Shown here one piece after another: positions 22,201 through 32,607 of a stretch of DNA of 64,000 nt. The translations under genes and the position numbers were made by a program. The notes below the pieces were generated by a model. The model had not been told where the DNA came from and made no database searches. It saw only the letters and a list, made by a program, of their open reading frames with translations. Source of the DNA: Hofstenia miamia. Taxonomy: Eukaryota > Xenacoelomorpha > Acoela. Each line of letters opens with the position of its first letter. The stretch's first letter is position 1. The DNA is taken from the NCBI GenBank assembly GCA_004352715.1, contig SCFE01000003.1, positions 3,836,926 through 3,900,925 of the forward strand, written 5' to 3'.

Positions 22201-24045
22201 CTTTCTGATATTGATGTAAATATGTTTGCTTTGTCATTCCGTTCCTTCATATCGGTTTTGTTTTTAAATCAAGAATCTAAGTCAATGATGTTTGCTTTGA
22301 GTAAAAACAGTTTGCAAAGTATCAGTGAAGATTTATCAAATTCCTGTTTCACTTTGTTGAAATTAAATTATGCCGACTCAATACAACTTCTTCTTCATAT
22401 TACTTCAATAATGCTTACATTACGAAAATACCTAGACATTAAAATAAAATTTTCTATGCTTATTCATATCTTCGAAATGTCACTAGAATTACCGCAACTC
22501 AATTGGATGAGCAAACTTGCTTCTAGTTTCTCATATCTACTGATTAATACAATTCAAAAAGACTATTCAGCCTCAGATTTTGAAAATGTAAGTTTAGATT
22601 CTTTTATGCAACACCTTTATTCAGGAATACAATTGTTCATCGATGTTAAATTGCATAAAGAAACGAACACTACTAATTTATATGAACTCGGTTCCATTCT
22701 TCTTGTTTTGCTTACTGAAATGTATAGCAAACAGTCCAACATTGCTCCATTAGTAAATTCCATGTCTAATGTTAACTTGATAAACATCCTTATATCTTTT
22801 TTAACTGAGGCCATTCGACTTAGAAACTGCTATAACTTTGTCAAATCTATTTTGTCACTCTTTGTTAAAATGAGCAATGATGAGACAGGTGCTTCGCTTC
22901 TACTTCAAAATAAATTTCATTATCTTTCCTTGGAAATATTTCACATACTCAAAGATTTTCCCATTTTGAAGTCAGGCCCTGCAAATGATGAACTTAATTG
23001 GTTAAATGTTTATAAGCTACATTTACAAATTATGACAAACAGTTTGTGCTCACTTGGCGGTACGTTTACAATGGAATCGATCGACACTTTTGGAGTTTAC
23101 AGTTCTCGTTTCATCAGTTGTTGCAATATATTATTTTATTATCCCTGTGAAGTTTATTTAGACGAGTTACTTAGCACTTTACCATTTATATATGAACTTT
23201 CAAATTTTGCTAATTTGGTTAAGTTTCAATTACCTGATTGTTTTACAAGCATAAAAGTTTCAATAGCTGTTTGCTTGCAAACGTCCATAGCATTATTACT
23301 TCGACCTAAATATTTACAGTGTTTGTTGGAGAAACCAGAATCATACCCCGAAGAAATTAAGGATTTAAGGGAATCAAGTCCAAGAAGGGGCTCCAAAATT
23401 CGTAGGCGTGGTGTTACTGGCGTTCTATTGCCTTTTAGCAGTGAATCTGCCTTTTCTCCAAATGTCCTTGAACGAATACATTTAAAACTATTAGATGTTT
23501 CAGCATATTGCTTGGCTATATTAAAAAGATGCTCAACACCACTGAGCATCTGTTTTGTAGAAAACTTCAAGGAAATTTCTCAAGATTCTACATTCAGATT
23601 TATATTTACTAGTCCTGCTTTTGATATTAATCAATTACCAACATTAGGGAATCTTATTTCATGTTGTTCTTTTTCATTGGGCGTTTTTTCATCTCGTATT
23701 GACGCAATCAAGTCACCCAAACAGCAAAAAAGTTGTGAATCACCCATTGTTAGTACTTCTTTTCCTTTTCTTTCTAAAGCGACTATCAAGCTGGTTTTAG
23801 AGCTCGCAATTGTTTTGTGTATTTCACAAAGTTGGTCATATATTGATAATGCAACTATAGATTTCAGTGATAGACGGAAACTTGCCAGAGACTTATCCAG
23901 TGAATTGGAAACTGTTTTAGAATCTCTGAAGCGTTGTCAACGGCGCTCCTCGTCCTTATCGCCTGCTATTGACAGCATCAATCTTGATGAAAATTTATTT
24001 TTTAAATTGATACAGTCTATAAATAGTGACGTGTTGAAATGCTAA
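19207..24045 (+). CDS. NUP188: Nucleoporin NUP188, single-exon gene
   Basis: This 1,612-aa protein is a scaffold nucleoporin of the inner ring of the nuclear pore complex, where Nup188 partners Nup93. The N-terminus has LLLSFYKPFNNED and FINREYRGCYEDFL, matching the LSYYKP and YLQEDYRGT blocks of animal Nup188. Near residues 478-510 is the SH3-like insert (ISIPRGTKGILVENTELISW...YNAWLYL), like the human RIPQGTVGQV...YSSWTLF. The rest is alpha-solenoid. The C-terminus has FIFTSPAFDINQLPTLGNL (about residue 1465), a DRRKLARDLSSELETVLESL helix and a final FFKLIQSI, like the human TTPTFDS..PSFGTL, KQELSSEL and LIQLVQ blocks. Length is close to the human 1,749 aa. The first ATG after an upstream in-frame stop is chosen. 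The vertebrate gene has dozens of exons, so 4.8 kb without an intron is striking. No frame damage is seen, so it is probably functional. An ATTAAA poly(A)-type signal lies at 24065-24070. Confidence 0.95.
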   Translation: MPQTKQYESNRYIYQQLLTRKDFFSSENQLTGFSKKCSLLLSFYKPFNNEDISTFKQLEMKPSVKKFLLENLAPIVNLDPSLAYSMLKTFINREYRGCYEDFLNVVENERHIPKFIHEFQLFYRTERIYLLKCIQYIAQLSKLSSSSDAFKKYFESLDVSLSGSALHCYKIVKDLVDINGSVLKYHLQEIKELLLIILIDYSDFLLPLPEIKEFIKMVLMVNLGETFRQYIKLDPPLLLIIKEIEATTCMIILELFDLAGLFFCFKQNIKNHVLCDADSIEDILTESPKLPFIGPIYLALFIVRRILTKTLQKTEELLANEALKLNVFDYLNEVVSYDICNEGTIKEIFLTNVFQLLHCLGTHFNLERFPDTIQSLIFSSLECKSNVVSFISDYQNNQQPLSTSMFLSNELLQFPYQMKTTFRILSLCAINSKLSSEVFAILSKLTVYAEPIQNNSPGDVRELSNGVWELIYGKNLHSISIPRGTKGILVENTELISWYVQYNAWLYLKHMIPNFEVGQLEHLPKLIANLLNRNVCDEVLLSLVEEFSQCIYRETTSFENDSFLTFAAGCIDCFSFIFPRIRNSVVNELIHLNFFPQCKPIHFESDFFNEGIFYENIWPKEKLFCNFSVTKSVLRFGKILYLDDNKDSFSVQVGLLYLIVKYFLPYFGNRSAYMHLFEQCIDCLLSALRSSASCNDVYLSSLTAQIILSSNTSLSLLDVAVKKPLVNDTYVMVCKTLTAINLCFDYKTDAESITLIEEHLLNSIKVFSSENSNVFLSLVDSLFDQYHNDLCIACCNTLTRFSSIPGISLFSLLGDSRKCIRDVAIRRLERNSETTAIKIAILNWIRCCIEHQPAIFEYFINIKNTSEGPVISESSCYKIVFENLRNREACEPKLFNACLYFLYTLWKVRQDFVILTITTVPEFWEVVLGPILVLNSDKKLEENFNLVRSATFIFKFLTIELFISTKVSPKLNECLKTFVNKIPSWISILNTIVPLSNSLSDIDVNMFALSFRSFISVLFLNQESKSMMFALSKNSLQSISEDLSNSCFTLLKLNYADSIQLLLHITSIMLTLRKYLDIKIKFSMLIHIFEMSLELPQLNWMSKLASSFSYLLINTIQKDYSASDFENVSLDSFMQHLYSGIQLFIDVKLHKETNTTNLYELGSILLVLLTEMYSKQSNIAPLVNSMSNVNLINILISFLTEAIRLRNCYNFVKSILSLFVKMSNDETGASLLLQNKFHYLSLEIFHILKDFPILKSGPANDELNWLNVYKLHLQIMTNSLCSLGGTFTMESIDTFGVYSSRFISCCNILFYYPCEVYLDELLSTLPFIYELSNFANLVKFQLPDCFTSIKVSIAVCLQTSIALLLRPKYLQCLLEKPESYPEEIKDLRESSPRRGSKIRRRGVTGVLLPFSSESAFSPNVLERIHLKLLDVSAYCLAILKRCSTPLSICFVENFKEISQDSTFRFIFTSPAFDINQLPTLGNLISCCSFSLGVFSSRIDAIKSPKQQKSCESPIVSTSFPFLSKATIKLVLELAIVLCISQSWSYIDNATIDFSDRRKLARDLSSELETVLESLKRCQRRSSSLSPAIDSINLDENLFFKLIQSINSDVLKC

Positions 24046-24481
24046 ATGTTTTCTTTTGTGTTAAATTAAAATATTTATACGTTTTTAACAACAGGTGTTC
24101 ATGATTACTATTTATTAACTAATGCATATAGTCTTTTGTTGCCAAAGTTTAATTCAAGCTCGAATGGGCGAATACTTTTCGCTCCATTTCATAATACGCA
24201 TTGAGTTTAATGCATTACCTTTTTGACAGAGGAATTTTGATAATCTCAACTATTGATTTAGCACAATTTTTATTATAATTATCCATTGAATTTTAAATTT
24301 TTACGAAATATGATATTCAAATTATCGGTAAAAATAGGGGTTTCAATGCTACACGTTAATTTAGTCTTTCGTAATTTATTCAAAAGGAAACGAGTGGTCG
24401 CTATTTTCATGTATTTAATTCCAATGTGTTATTTTTTAACTAACTTATGTTGAGTTCTCATCTGTAATTCCTTTTAGATTA
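24046..24481 (+). other. Short NUP188-cornichon intercistronic spacer
   Basis: This 436-bp AT-rich spacer between two plus-strand genes holds ATTAAA at 24065-24070, just after the NUP188 stop, and a splice-acceptor sequence at its far end. No open frame of note. The size and arrangement fit either closely spaced neighbours or an operon spacer. Confidence 0.6.
24463..24481 (+). promoter_or_regulatory. 3' splice-acceptor sequence 4 nt before the cornichon ATG
   Basis: TGTAATTCCTTTTAG ends at 24477 and is a good pyrimidine-rich acceptor, followed by ATTA and the ATG at 24482. Any spliced 5' leader would add only four genomic bases before the start codon. Either a 5'-UTR cis-intron or spliced-leader trans-splicing would explain it. 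Confidence 0.55.
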
Positions 24482-24919
24482 ATGGCATTTACGTTTGTTG
24501 CGTTCGCCTACCTTGTCGCTCTCATATTGTCCTGTGTTTTACTCTTCTTAGCCATATATCAAATCATAGCTATTGATGAGTTGAAAACAGACTATAAAAA
24601 TCCTTTGGAGCAAGTGGAGTCCATGAATCCGTTGGTTCTCCCGGAGTACGGGGTCTTGATTTTCTACAATTTACTCTTCTTAATCAGTGGGGAGATTTTC
24701 TCCCTTGCACTTAATCTTCCTTTAATTGCTTATAACATCTATCGCTACCTCAATCGTCCAGTAATGTCAGGAGTTGGCATATACGACGCTACCACTATTA
24801 TGAACTCTAATGAGCTCAGCAGAGTGATGAGAGAGGGATGGGTAAAATTGGCATTTTGCCTCGTTTCATTTTTCTACTATTTATACAGTCTTATTCATTC
24901 GCTAATTCAAGCTGAATAA
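24482..24919 (+). CDS. CNIH: Cornichon-family ER cargo receptor, single exon
   Basis: This 145-aa multi-pass membrane protein belongs to the cornichon (Erv14) family, which selects transmembrane cargo for COPII vesicles at the ER; some animal members also act with AMPA receptors. The start MAFTFVAFAYLVALILSC, the block IIAIDELKTDYKNPLEQ, the string NPLVLPEYG and RPVMSGVGIYDATTIMN match animal CNIH1-type proteins almost residue by residue, as does EGWVKLAFCLVSFFYYLYS. The length is that of the family (about 140-150 aa). It follows the human CNIH1 pattern rather than CNIH4; it lacks the extra loop that distinguishes CNIH2/3. The coding sequence is uninterrupted, although vertebrate orthologues have several exons. 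The stop TAA (24917-24919) lies inside an AATAAA at 24915-24920. Confidence 0.96.
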   Translation: MAFTFVAFAYLVALILSCVLLFLAIYQIIAIDELKTDYKNPLEQVESMNPLVLPEYGVLIFYNLLFLISGEIFSLALNLPLIAYNIYRYLNRPVMSGVGIYDATTIMNSNELSRVMREGWVKLAFCLVSFFYYLYSLIHSLIQAE

Positions 24920-25198
24920 AGTCAAGTGTCGACGTGTGATAATTTTATTTTGTTTTATATGCCCTAAATTGTGATTATACTTTCAATATTGTCATTATTT
25001 TTTAAAATTTNGGATGGGTAAAATTGGCATTTTGCCTCGTTTCATTTTTCTACTATTTATACAGTCTTATTCATTCGCTAATTCAAGCTGAATAAAGTCA
25101 AGTGTCGACGTGTGATAATTTGTTTTATATGCCCTAAATTGTGATTATAAAATACTTTCAATATTGTGCTATTCTTTTGTCATTATTTTTTAAAATTT
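24836..25198 (+). repeat. Duplicated cornichon 3' end around a single N (probable assembly artefact)
   Basis: 24836-25010 (last 28 codons and 3' flank) is repeated at 25012-25198, immediately after one N at 25011. The copies differ by small indels, for example ATTTTATTTTG against ATTTG, and an extra TGCTATTCTTT in the second. That is the level expected of two alleles. The second copy has no start and is not a gene. Confidence 0.85.
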
Positions 25199-26534
25199 AG
25201 ATACCTTTTATAAAGCTAAGTTTCTCAATAACCTTTATCATTTCAATATCTAATGTGTACTTCTAAACTTGTATAGATCATCAACAGACGTGTTTATTGA
25301 ATGTTTGAAGCCTTAAAACATATTTTTCGCATATCTAAATGATTTCTTCTAAAAAATGGGCTTTCAAAGTATGTTAAAAAATTCTAGTAAAATTGAGGAG
25401 TACATTACGCACAAAAGAAAGCAAATATCAATATTTAAAGTTGCTTTTTACAATATACAACTCTAAATAGCGTCAGAAAAAATCTAATACACATCTAAAA
25501 CAGTTACAATTTTTAGCTTGTGCTATAGCGATGTAATGAATAGTCAGCATTTGTATTCAAGCCTTTCCTTTGTATGACTACAGAAATATTTTTTAATTTC
25601 GTTCTTAGATAGTCTTAATTTATTAATTTGCTTAATAGATTTATTCCATGCATACATTGATGTATTCAGAAAAGATTTTTCTATTATTTTAGCGATTTAA
25701 TTTTTAGAGTTATATTATTATGTCTATGCAATATTTTGAGGTAAAGAAAATTGGATTGGTTGATGGGACAATATTGAATATTTTAAAGAAAGTCGTTCAC
25801 AATTTTTTTATATATTATACACTGCGGGTTTAGAAAATTTTTGTTAATTTCTGATTTCTGCGTCCTGTTATATATTTATATATATTTATATTGCAAGGTT
25901 TATTTGCACACTTAATTTTCTCGAAAGTTCTTGATTTATGCCGGTATATAGTATGTTTCCATAATTAAAATGACTTAGTATTAATGTGTGAATTAACTGA
26001 ATTTATGCTGTGATTGGAATTTATTGAGATATATTGGTAAGAGTGTAACATAATTCAAATCATGTGTGCTCAAATTGAGAGAAACAAAGGAAGAACTAAG
26101 ACTGAAATTGAAATAAATATTAATTGTACAACACATGATTATGATTAGTTAATTATTTGTAAATTTATAGGCAGTAATTTTTCTATTAATTAATTGGCAG
26201 TACAAATGGATATTTGACAATTGGTAAAAAGGCAAAGTCGCAAAAAGCTAATTAATGCTGACGTGCGCAAGGTGGCAAACGAAAAAGAATGAAGATTTAG
26301 TAAATTGTCAACAACTCAGTATTAACAGGTACTAGCCAAATATTTGATTGTTTAAACAATTTCTAGTATAAAAACGGTGCAATATTATATTTTGTTGATG
26401 GCCGAAATTTATCGGATTTACTTCGTTTTCTTTTTGTCAGGTTTATTTATTAATTAAATGGAAAGCTAAAAACGTTCGAGCACTAGGGTATTCGAGGCAG
26501 TGGTCCACGACTTCGTTTAACGGGAGATAATTTG
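25199..26534. other. Gene-free AT-rich interval
   Basis: No recognisable reading frame or repeat was seen downstream of cornichon as far as the gap. Confidence 0.5.
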
Positions 26535-26846
26535 NNNNNNNNNNNNNNNNNNNNNNNNNNNNNNNNNNNNNNNNNNNNNNNNNNNNNNNNNNNNNNNNNN
26601 NNNNNNNNNNNNNNNNNNNNNNNNNNNNNNNNNNNNNNNNNNNNNNNNNNNNNNNNNNNNNNNNNNNNNNNNNNNNNNNNNNNNNNNNNNNNNNNNNNNN
26701 NNNNNNNNNNNNNNNNNNNNNNNNNNNNNNNNNNNNNNNNNNNNNNNNNNNNNNNNNNNNNNNNNNNNNNNNNNNNNNNNNNNNNNNNNNNNNNNNNNNN
26801 NNNNNNNNNNNNNNNNNNNNNNNNNNNNNNNNNNNNNNNNNNNNNN
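26535..26846. other. Assembly gap, 312 N
   Basis: Unlike several others, this gap is not bordered by a microsatellite. Confidence 0.99.
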
Positions 26847-27776
26847 CTACGTTTATGCTGGCTGCGTTGATTGTTCACATGTACGATAGGTTATTAGCAT
26901 ATAGATATTTATCTGTAGAATTATTACATGTAAGGCATGATAACAAGCTAATGCATTCAGGTTGGGGATCTCCTTTATATTACAACATCATGAATAACAA
27001 GAACAATCAATGCATTAAATTAGTAGGTTATCCACACAGTGTCACTATTGCATTATCACACAACATTTCATGCACTGAGTCCTTAGTGCGGCGATTGGTG
27101 TTTCTTTCGATGTTAAAGTGTTCGTTGGAATTAAGTTACATCGTAGTTCTTCAATTCCTCTTTGTGCTTTGCTTCAGGTCGGGTGTGTAACCCTGTACTT
27201 TGTACCAACCATCTGTCTTGAACCTAAATTACTGGTGTTATTCCGAGCGTCAATTATAGTTGTTGCCTAGATATTAGTCTAATCATTAAGTAACTACAAG
27301 TAAGAGAAAAAGAATAGAGATGGAATTTGGAATCTGTCACCTACCTTACTAGGCAAGAATAGGAAGTAGTCAAAGCAGCTCCTAAATTACATTCAGACTT
27401 ACTAGTTGGAAGGTTGTCAAGATTCTACAAGAGCCTTAATTGAAAAGTTAAGTTGAGAATGGACAATTATACCTAAAATTTAAAGAATTAACTTGTTTTA
27501 TGTATGTATCATTAATTATTAATTTATACTGAGAAAATTTTGTGGAATAATTTCGGACTACTTAAACAAAAATTGAGTTGTAGATAGGTTTATTCAAAGT
27601 TTTAGTGCCGCAAAATATTGTGCAAGACAATTCTTCAGAAACTTTCAGGACACTTGTAATCTAAATAACAGTGTCGTCAGCATACTTTATAACATTACAT
27701 GTGCTCCGATTCAGGGTTGTACTCGTAAATATTTAACAAGAGGCACAGTCAAATTTAATTTCTCACTTTGCAAGTA
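26847..27776. other. Unassigned interval after the gap
   Basis: Mixed composition with no recognised protein. The stretch 27170-27260 (ACCCTGTACTTTGTACCAACC, then TGGTGTTATTCCGAG) has a faint LTR/primer-site look, but no partner repeat or pol gene supports it. Confidence 0.3.
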
Positions 27777-30008
27777 CAAGTGGCCAATTCAATTCCGTTT
27801 TTCATTTTTCATTTTGAAAAAATTAAATGAAAATATAAATTTTATTGGAAAATCAATGTTTAGTGTTGATAAATACCAAACAGGTGAGAAAATAAAACAA
27901 TTATCAATATTATCACCATTATATTACACAAAATATGCATGCCTGACAAATCTGTACAAATTAATACATAATTCAATACCAAATAGCATTTTAAGTAAAT
28001 ATGCCAAAATCAACCTGCGTACAAAGAAATGCATCAATATTGTTAAAATCCATAATAGATACTGAAAAGGTGCCTTCATCACGAATTCAGCAAAAATGTG
28101 GAATACTCTTCTTACTTATGTCAGAACTGCATCCTCTCTGAATTTGTTTAAGAAATTATTAAAGCAGAACCTGATAGCAAATCAATATAAATATGGCTAC
28201 TCAGTTAAAACAAACTCTTGGCAAAAATATTTAACTTTTTAGCGTTCTGTAATTATTTTGGTTTTTTTTGTTTTTATTTGTTTTTAGTTAATTTTAATTT
28301 ATAGTTGTAGCATATTTTAGCCTTTGTGTAAATCATGTTTGTATATATATATGTCATTTGTAAATATTGTATATATATATGTATATATTCATGTATGTGC
28401 ATACAGTGTTAAATAAAGTTATTAAATATTTTTTATTTTCGTTTTTCATATTCCATTTTGCAATTTTCAATTATTTAAATATTTTAAATGATTAATAAGA
28501 AGAAAAACGAAAATGAAACATTTCATTTCCGTTTTTCGTATTTTGATTTTCGTTTTGATTGTTATCATTAGGGCGATTTTTTTACCTAAAAAATTTGAAA
28601 TTTGACCCAAAAATTTTGACTTTTTTTACTTAAAAACGTAGTTTTTTACCTAAAAGATTGACATAAAGATTTTTAAGCTTTTATAAAATATGTGTATTCT
28701 ATACTAAACAAAATCAACTAGGTAGTAAGAAGCACCAATTCAGAACTGCCTATTATTTTATTGTCTTCGGCATGCTTTTTAACTTTGAAAAGAACCTATC
28801 CATGGAAGCAGGAGAACACTTGCTATTTTCACCAATCCATATTCTGTAAGATTTGATGAACCGATTATTCATTAAGTCATGTAATCTATAGTTTTCAATT
28901 TTCAGCAACTAATCCAAAATTAAGGTTGATTCAAACTCAAAGCATTTTACAAGTTCAATTCAATTCATAGTAGTTTGTAGCTTGCACTAACTTTTGCATT
29001 ATTGCCTCACTGATAGGATAGCAATTTTTGATCTCTCAACAATGACACCCTTAGTAATGTCATTTTTATAAACAGTGGCAAAATATTAAAATATTAATTA
29101 AATGTTTGCTCTAAATTATGTGTATTTTAGTAGTTAAAAATTGTGCAGTGATATTTTCTCATGTTTTGTAACCAAGAAATTTATATTTTTAAATGCTAAA
29201 CGAATTGGAAATGACGTTTATAATTAGTTTCTCCCCTTTAAACTTTTGTTTACAATGTAAGTGCAAAACGCATACATTTTATCAGATACTCTGCTATTAA
29301 AAATGTTAAGTTTTGTATTACATGGTACTAGAGTTCTTTGTGAAAATCTTTCATACATTGTTTCTCTTCCAAAAAATTTGACCTCGAAGAAAATGTTGAC
29401 TTTAAAATTTTTAAAATATGTATGCGTATGCATTAAAACAATTAAATTTCTAACTATTTAAACAAAATTGACCTTTATTTCAATTTTAACTTTCGTTCGC
29501 TCTTGTTATCATTAATTCTTTTGTAATTGCATCTAATTATCTAGAGTCCGCGCTTACGTATGTAAACAGTAGCCGTAAATAACATGAAGAGTTGTTGATT
29601 AATTGTGGGCATGGTGTTCCAACTTCACGCTTGTGGGCATTAAATTTCTTGCAATCACCATTGCGGTTAAAGTTTATTCATCAAAATATTAATTGGATGC
29701 CACTTTCACGAGAATGATAACAGCCAAAGCGAAAACCAAAAAACGGAATTGAAATATTGAATTTTTCATTATCGTTTTTCGTTTTCGTTTTTCATTTTTA
29801 ATATTTCAATTTAATTTTTAATTTAAACTTTATAAAATAATAATGAAAACTGAAAAACGGAATTGAAATTTTTAGTTTTTCGTTTTCATTTTTCATTTTC
29901 GTTCTTCATTTTGTCAATCACTTAAAAAATTTAAAAATGGAAAATTGTAAAATGCAATTGAAAATCTAAAATGAAAAGTGAAAAAAAAAGAATTGAATTG
30001 GCAACCTG
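27777..30008. mobile_element. Decayed hAT-like element with CGTTTTTCATTTT-type subterminal repeats
   Basis: The left end CAAGTGGCCAATTCAATTC (27777-27795) and the reverse complement of the right end, CAGGTTGCCAATTCAATTC (29990-30008), agree at 16 of 19 positions. Both are followed inward by arrays of CCGTTTTTCATTTTTC-like words (27790-27815, 28430-28560, 29720-29980). On the minus strand at about 28753-28837 a frame reads CSPASMDRFFSKLKSM and stops shortly after. This resembles the PASSxxSERVFSKxK block of hAT transposases. No 8-bp target duplication is evident, so the element is old or the ends are imprecise. Confidence 0.45.
27814..28432 (+). mobile_element. LINE 3' end (C-terminus of ORF2 and 3' UTR)
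   Basis: The frame 27814-28065 (YTKYACLTNLYKLIHNSIPN) is followed, after one stop, by GAFITNSAKMWNTLLTYVRT and SSLNLFKKLLKQNL to about 28190. The pattern xxWNxLxxxVRxxxSLxxFKxxL is the usual end of LINE ORF2 proteins. A TA-rich 3' UTR follows with AATAAA near 28411. It sits between two pieces of the hAT subterminal repeat, so it appears to have inserted into that element. It is 5' truncated, as most LINE copies are. Confidence 0.65.
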
Positions 30009-32372
30009 GTGTCTGCATACCCCACACTAATATAATTTTAACAAGAGGGAGGGGTTGGATATTCAGTCGAATTTAACAAGATGAGCTGAGCCGATCATGC
30101 CCTTGAGTACACGTTTGGTCTGATTGCTCAAATCGTTTACATACATATTGAATTGTAAAGATCCCAGAATTTTTGCTTATGGATCACCATGTTGTAGAAA
30201 ACTGAAATCAAATGCAAATCCATTTAGTTTAACTCTTGTTCTACGATTATAAAGATTTAATAGTTCTGCGTTTTTGTTATTAATTAAAATGTCGAGATCG
30301 ATAGTCAAAAGACTGATAAATCCAACTATGCAACTGCTGAAAACTTTTATAACAGTATTGTATGCTTCTCTAAGGTAATTAAAAAATTACCTCTCTGGTA
30401 TAATCAAGTTTTCAAATTTATTTATGCTGTAAATATTTTGTAATATTTATTGACGTTATTTGATAGGTATTCGTCAAATTTTTCAACCATATATCAAATA
30501 TGGATATTTTATTCCTTAAAACAAATAACTCAGCAAGATAGAGAATTTAATCTGACAAAATATCGAAAAAATTACGATAAACGCAATTCTGTAGTAAAAC
30601 AATATTTTCAAGAGAAGCACTACCTAATACATAAACCTTCATTGTTTGTGCAAATCAATGAATTCGTCACCATCGTCATAATGCCACTAGGGTGAAAGAA
30701 TGTACAAATTTTCAAATAACTTGCATTAAAAGTTTCAATGTTCGGCAACTTGAATTGAATTTATATTATAATGTATTATATATTAAATACATGATTTTCA
30801 AATCGGGCGGAAAAAAAGAGTTAATCATTTTTTCAATTTTTGCTAAACCATTAAATGCAGCTGGCATTGATATCCAACTTAATCTCAACATAATTTTCGT
30901 CAGAAATAACTTCAAACTTTTTCATCTCAAAAAACATCAGTAAAATTATGATTTACAATGAAACAAAAATATCTCTTTTAAGAAAATCTTAAAATTTTAT
31001 GCAATTTTAAAAAATTACTATCTTATATTCAAGGAATTTTCCGTTTGTAATCAAGAGAATTTCATATTAAAATCCTACTCTTGAACAATTAATCTCTTGA
31101 AATGGTACTTTAGATATTTAATCTAAAAATGAAAGGAATATTATCTGGAAATTTTTTTATAACATTAGTTAACGATGTAAATGGCGCAAAATGAAGTTAT
31201 TCCCTTCTTGGTAAACAGCAAGATTTTCCTTGTTTTGTTAATGCCGTGCTCTACCTAAATGATGTATGTAATTATATTTACTTGAACTAATACAATTAAA
31301 TCTAATGAGATGTCCTTGTGTATATATATATTTAACAATGTTTAAATGTAGAAAAATTGAAGAGAATAGAAAATCAACAGAAATATGGAATCACTTAAAA
31401 ATCTGTGATTATGAATTCAATTATAAATCATTATCGAAGACGAAAGATCAATTTACACTAAAACCTTTAAAACCAACTTTAAATAAAAAAATGACTATAT
31501 ATTCAACACAATTTTTAAATTTATAAAATACATTTAATCAAGTTTTATTAAAAAAATTTGTAGTGAAAATTACTATTACTGACGATGATAATTATTAGCG
31601 AAATCTATTGCTGATTATATTTCTATTAAGGCTACTAAATTTCCTTTAAAGCGAAAAAATATTCAAATACTTTTTGTTTTTAAAAATATCGGTTAGCTGT
31701 GATCTCTTAATTCGATGTACAAATCGTTATTGAATGAATATAAAGAAATACTTATAATAAACGAAATTTGCCAGTTTCTAAACAATTTGTCCACTAGTGT
31801 TGAAATTTTGCATAAATTTTTTCTTTGTATCAGTTTTGAATTTCATTATTATTATTATAATTTTTATTTATGTGAATGCCCGTTTTCTGACCACGGCATT
31901 ACATCTATAGAGTTTTCTAAATGTGATTCGTCTTCAAAAAATTCTACAAAGTGAATCTTGTTTCCGTTTTACAACAAGTTTTACAACTTTTATAGCAATT
32001 CTGAAACGTAAGCCTAACAAATCTATTTGGCCTTTAAAACTTCTCTCATGGGCTCTGCAGGTATTATATATGCATAAAAATAATTACTTTCTGGATTACT
32101 CATTACTCCTATTTTTGAAAAAAACAATCCATCTCAGCAAAAAATGGCAGCTTAAGTATACCTCTATAATTATTTAACAAGATAGTGAATAATTCAGCCG
32201 GAAGTTGGCAAACTTAGAGTATATTGCATAAGTAGTTCGAATTTTTATTAATATTGCGATTTACAACCACCCAATGTCATACAGCAATTTTTTGACAGAA
32301 TTCTACTCATATCTTTTCATATGTCGCTATGTACGATTTTGGGGCATTTTGTACGTACATATTGACACATTA

Positions 32373-32375
<3 letters not shown>
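30009..32375. other. Gene-free AT-rich interval
   Basis: Several open frames of 70-85 codons exist (for example 30450-30695 and 31715-31954), but their composition follows the local AT bias and none resembles a known family. Confidence 0.5.
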
Positions 32376-32407
<32 letters not shown>

Positions 32408-32607
32408 NNNNNNNNNNNNNNNNNNNNNNNNNNNNNNNNNNNNNNNNNNNNNNNNNNNNNNNNNNNNNNNNNNNNNNNNNNNNNNNNNNNNNNNNNNNNN
32501 NNNNNNNNNNNNNNNNNNNNNNNNNNNNNNNNNNNNNNNNNNNNNNNNNNNNNNNNNNNNNNNNNNNNNNNNNNNNNNNNNNNNNNCTATATATATATAT
32601 ATATATA
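32376..32607. repeat. (TA)n tracts around a 179-N gap
   Basis: TA repeats abut both sides of the Ns at 32408-32586. Confidence 0.9.

Noticed and set aside
25012-25198. A second, partial cornichon gene
   Set aside because: It starts right after a lone N, lacks a start, and repeats the preceding 3' end with allele-level differences; assembly artefact.
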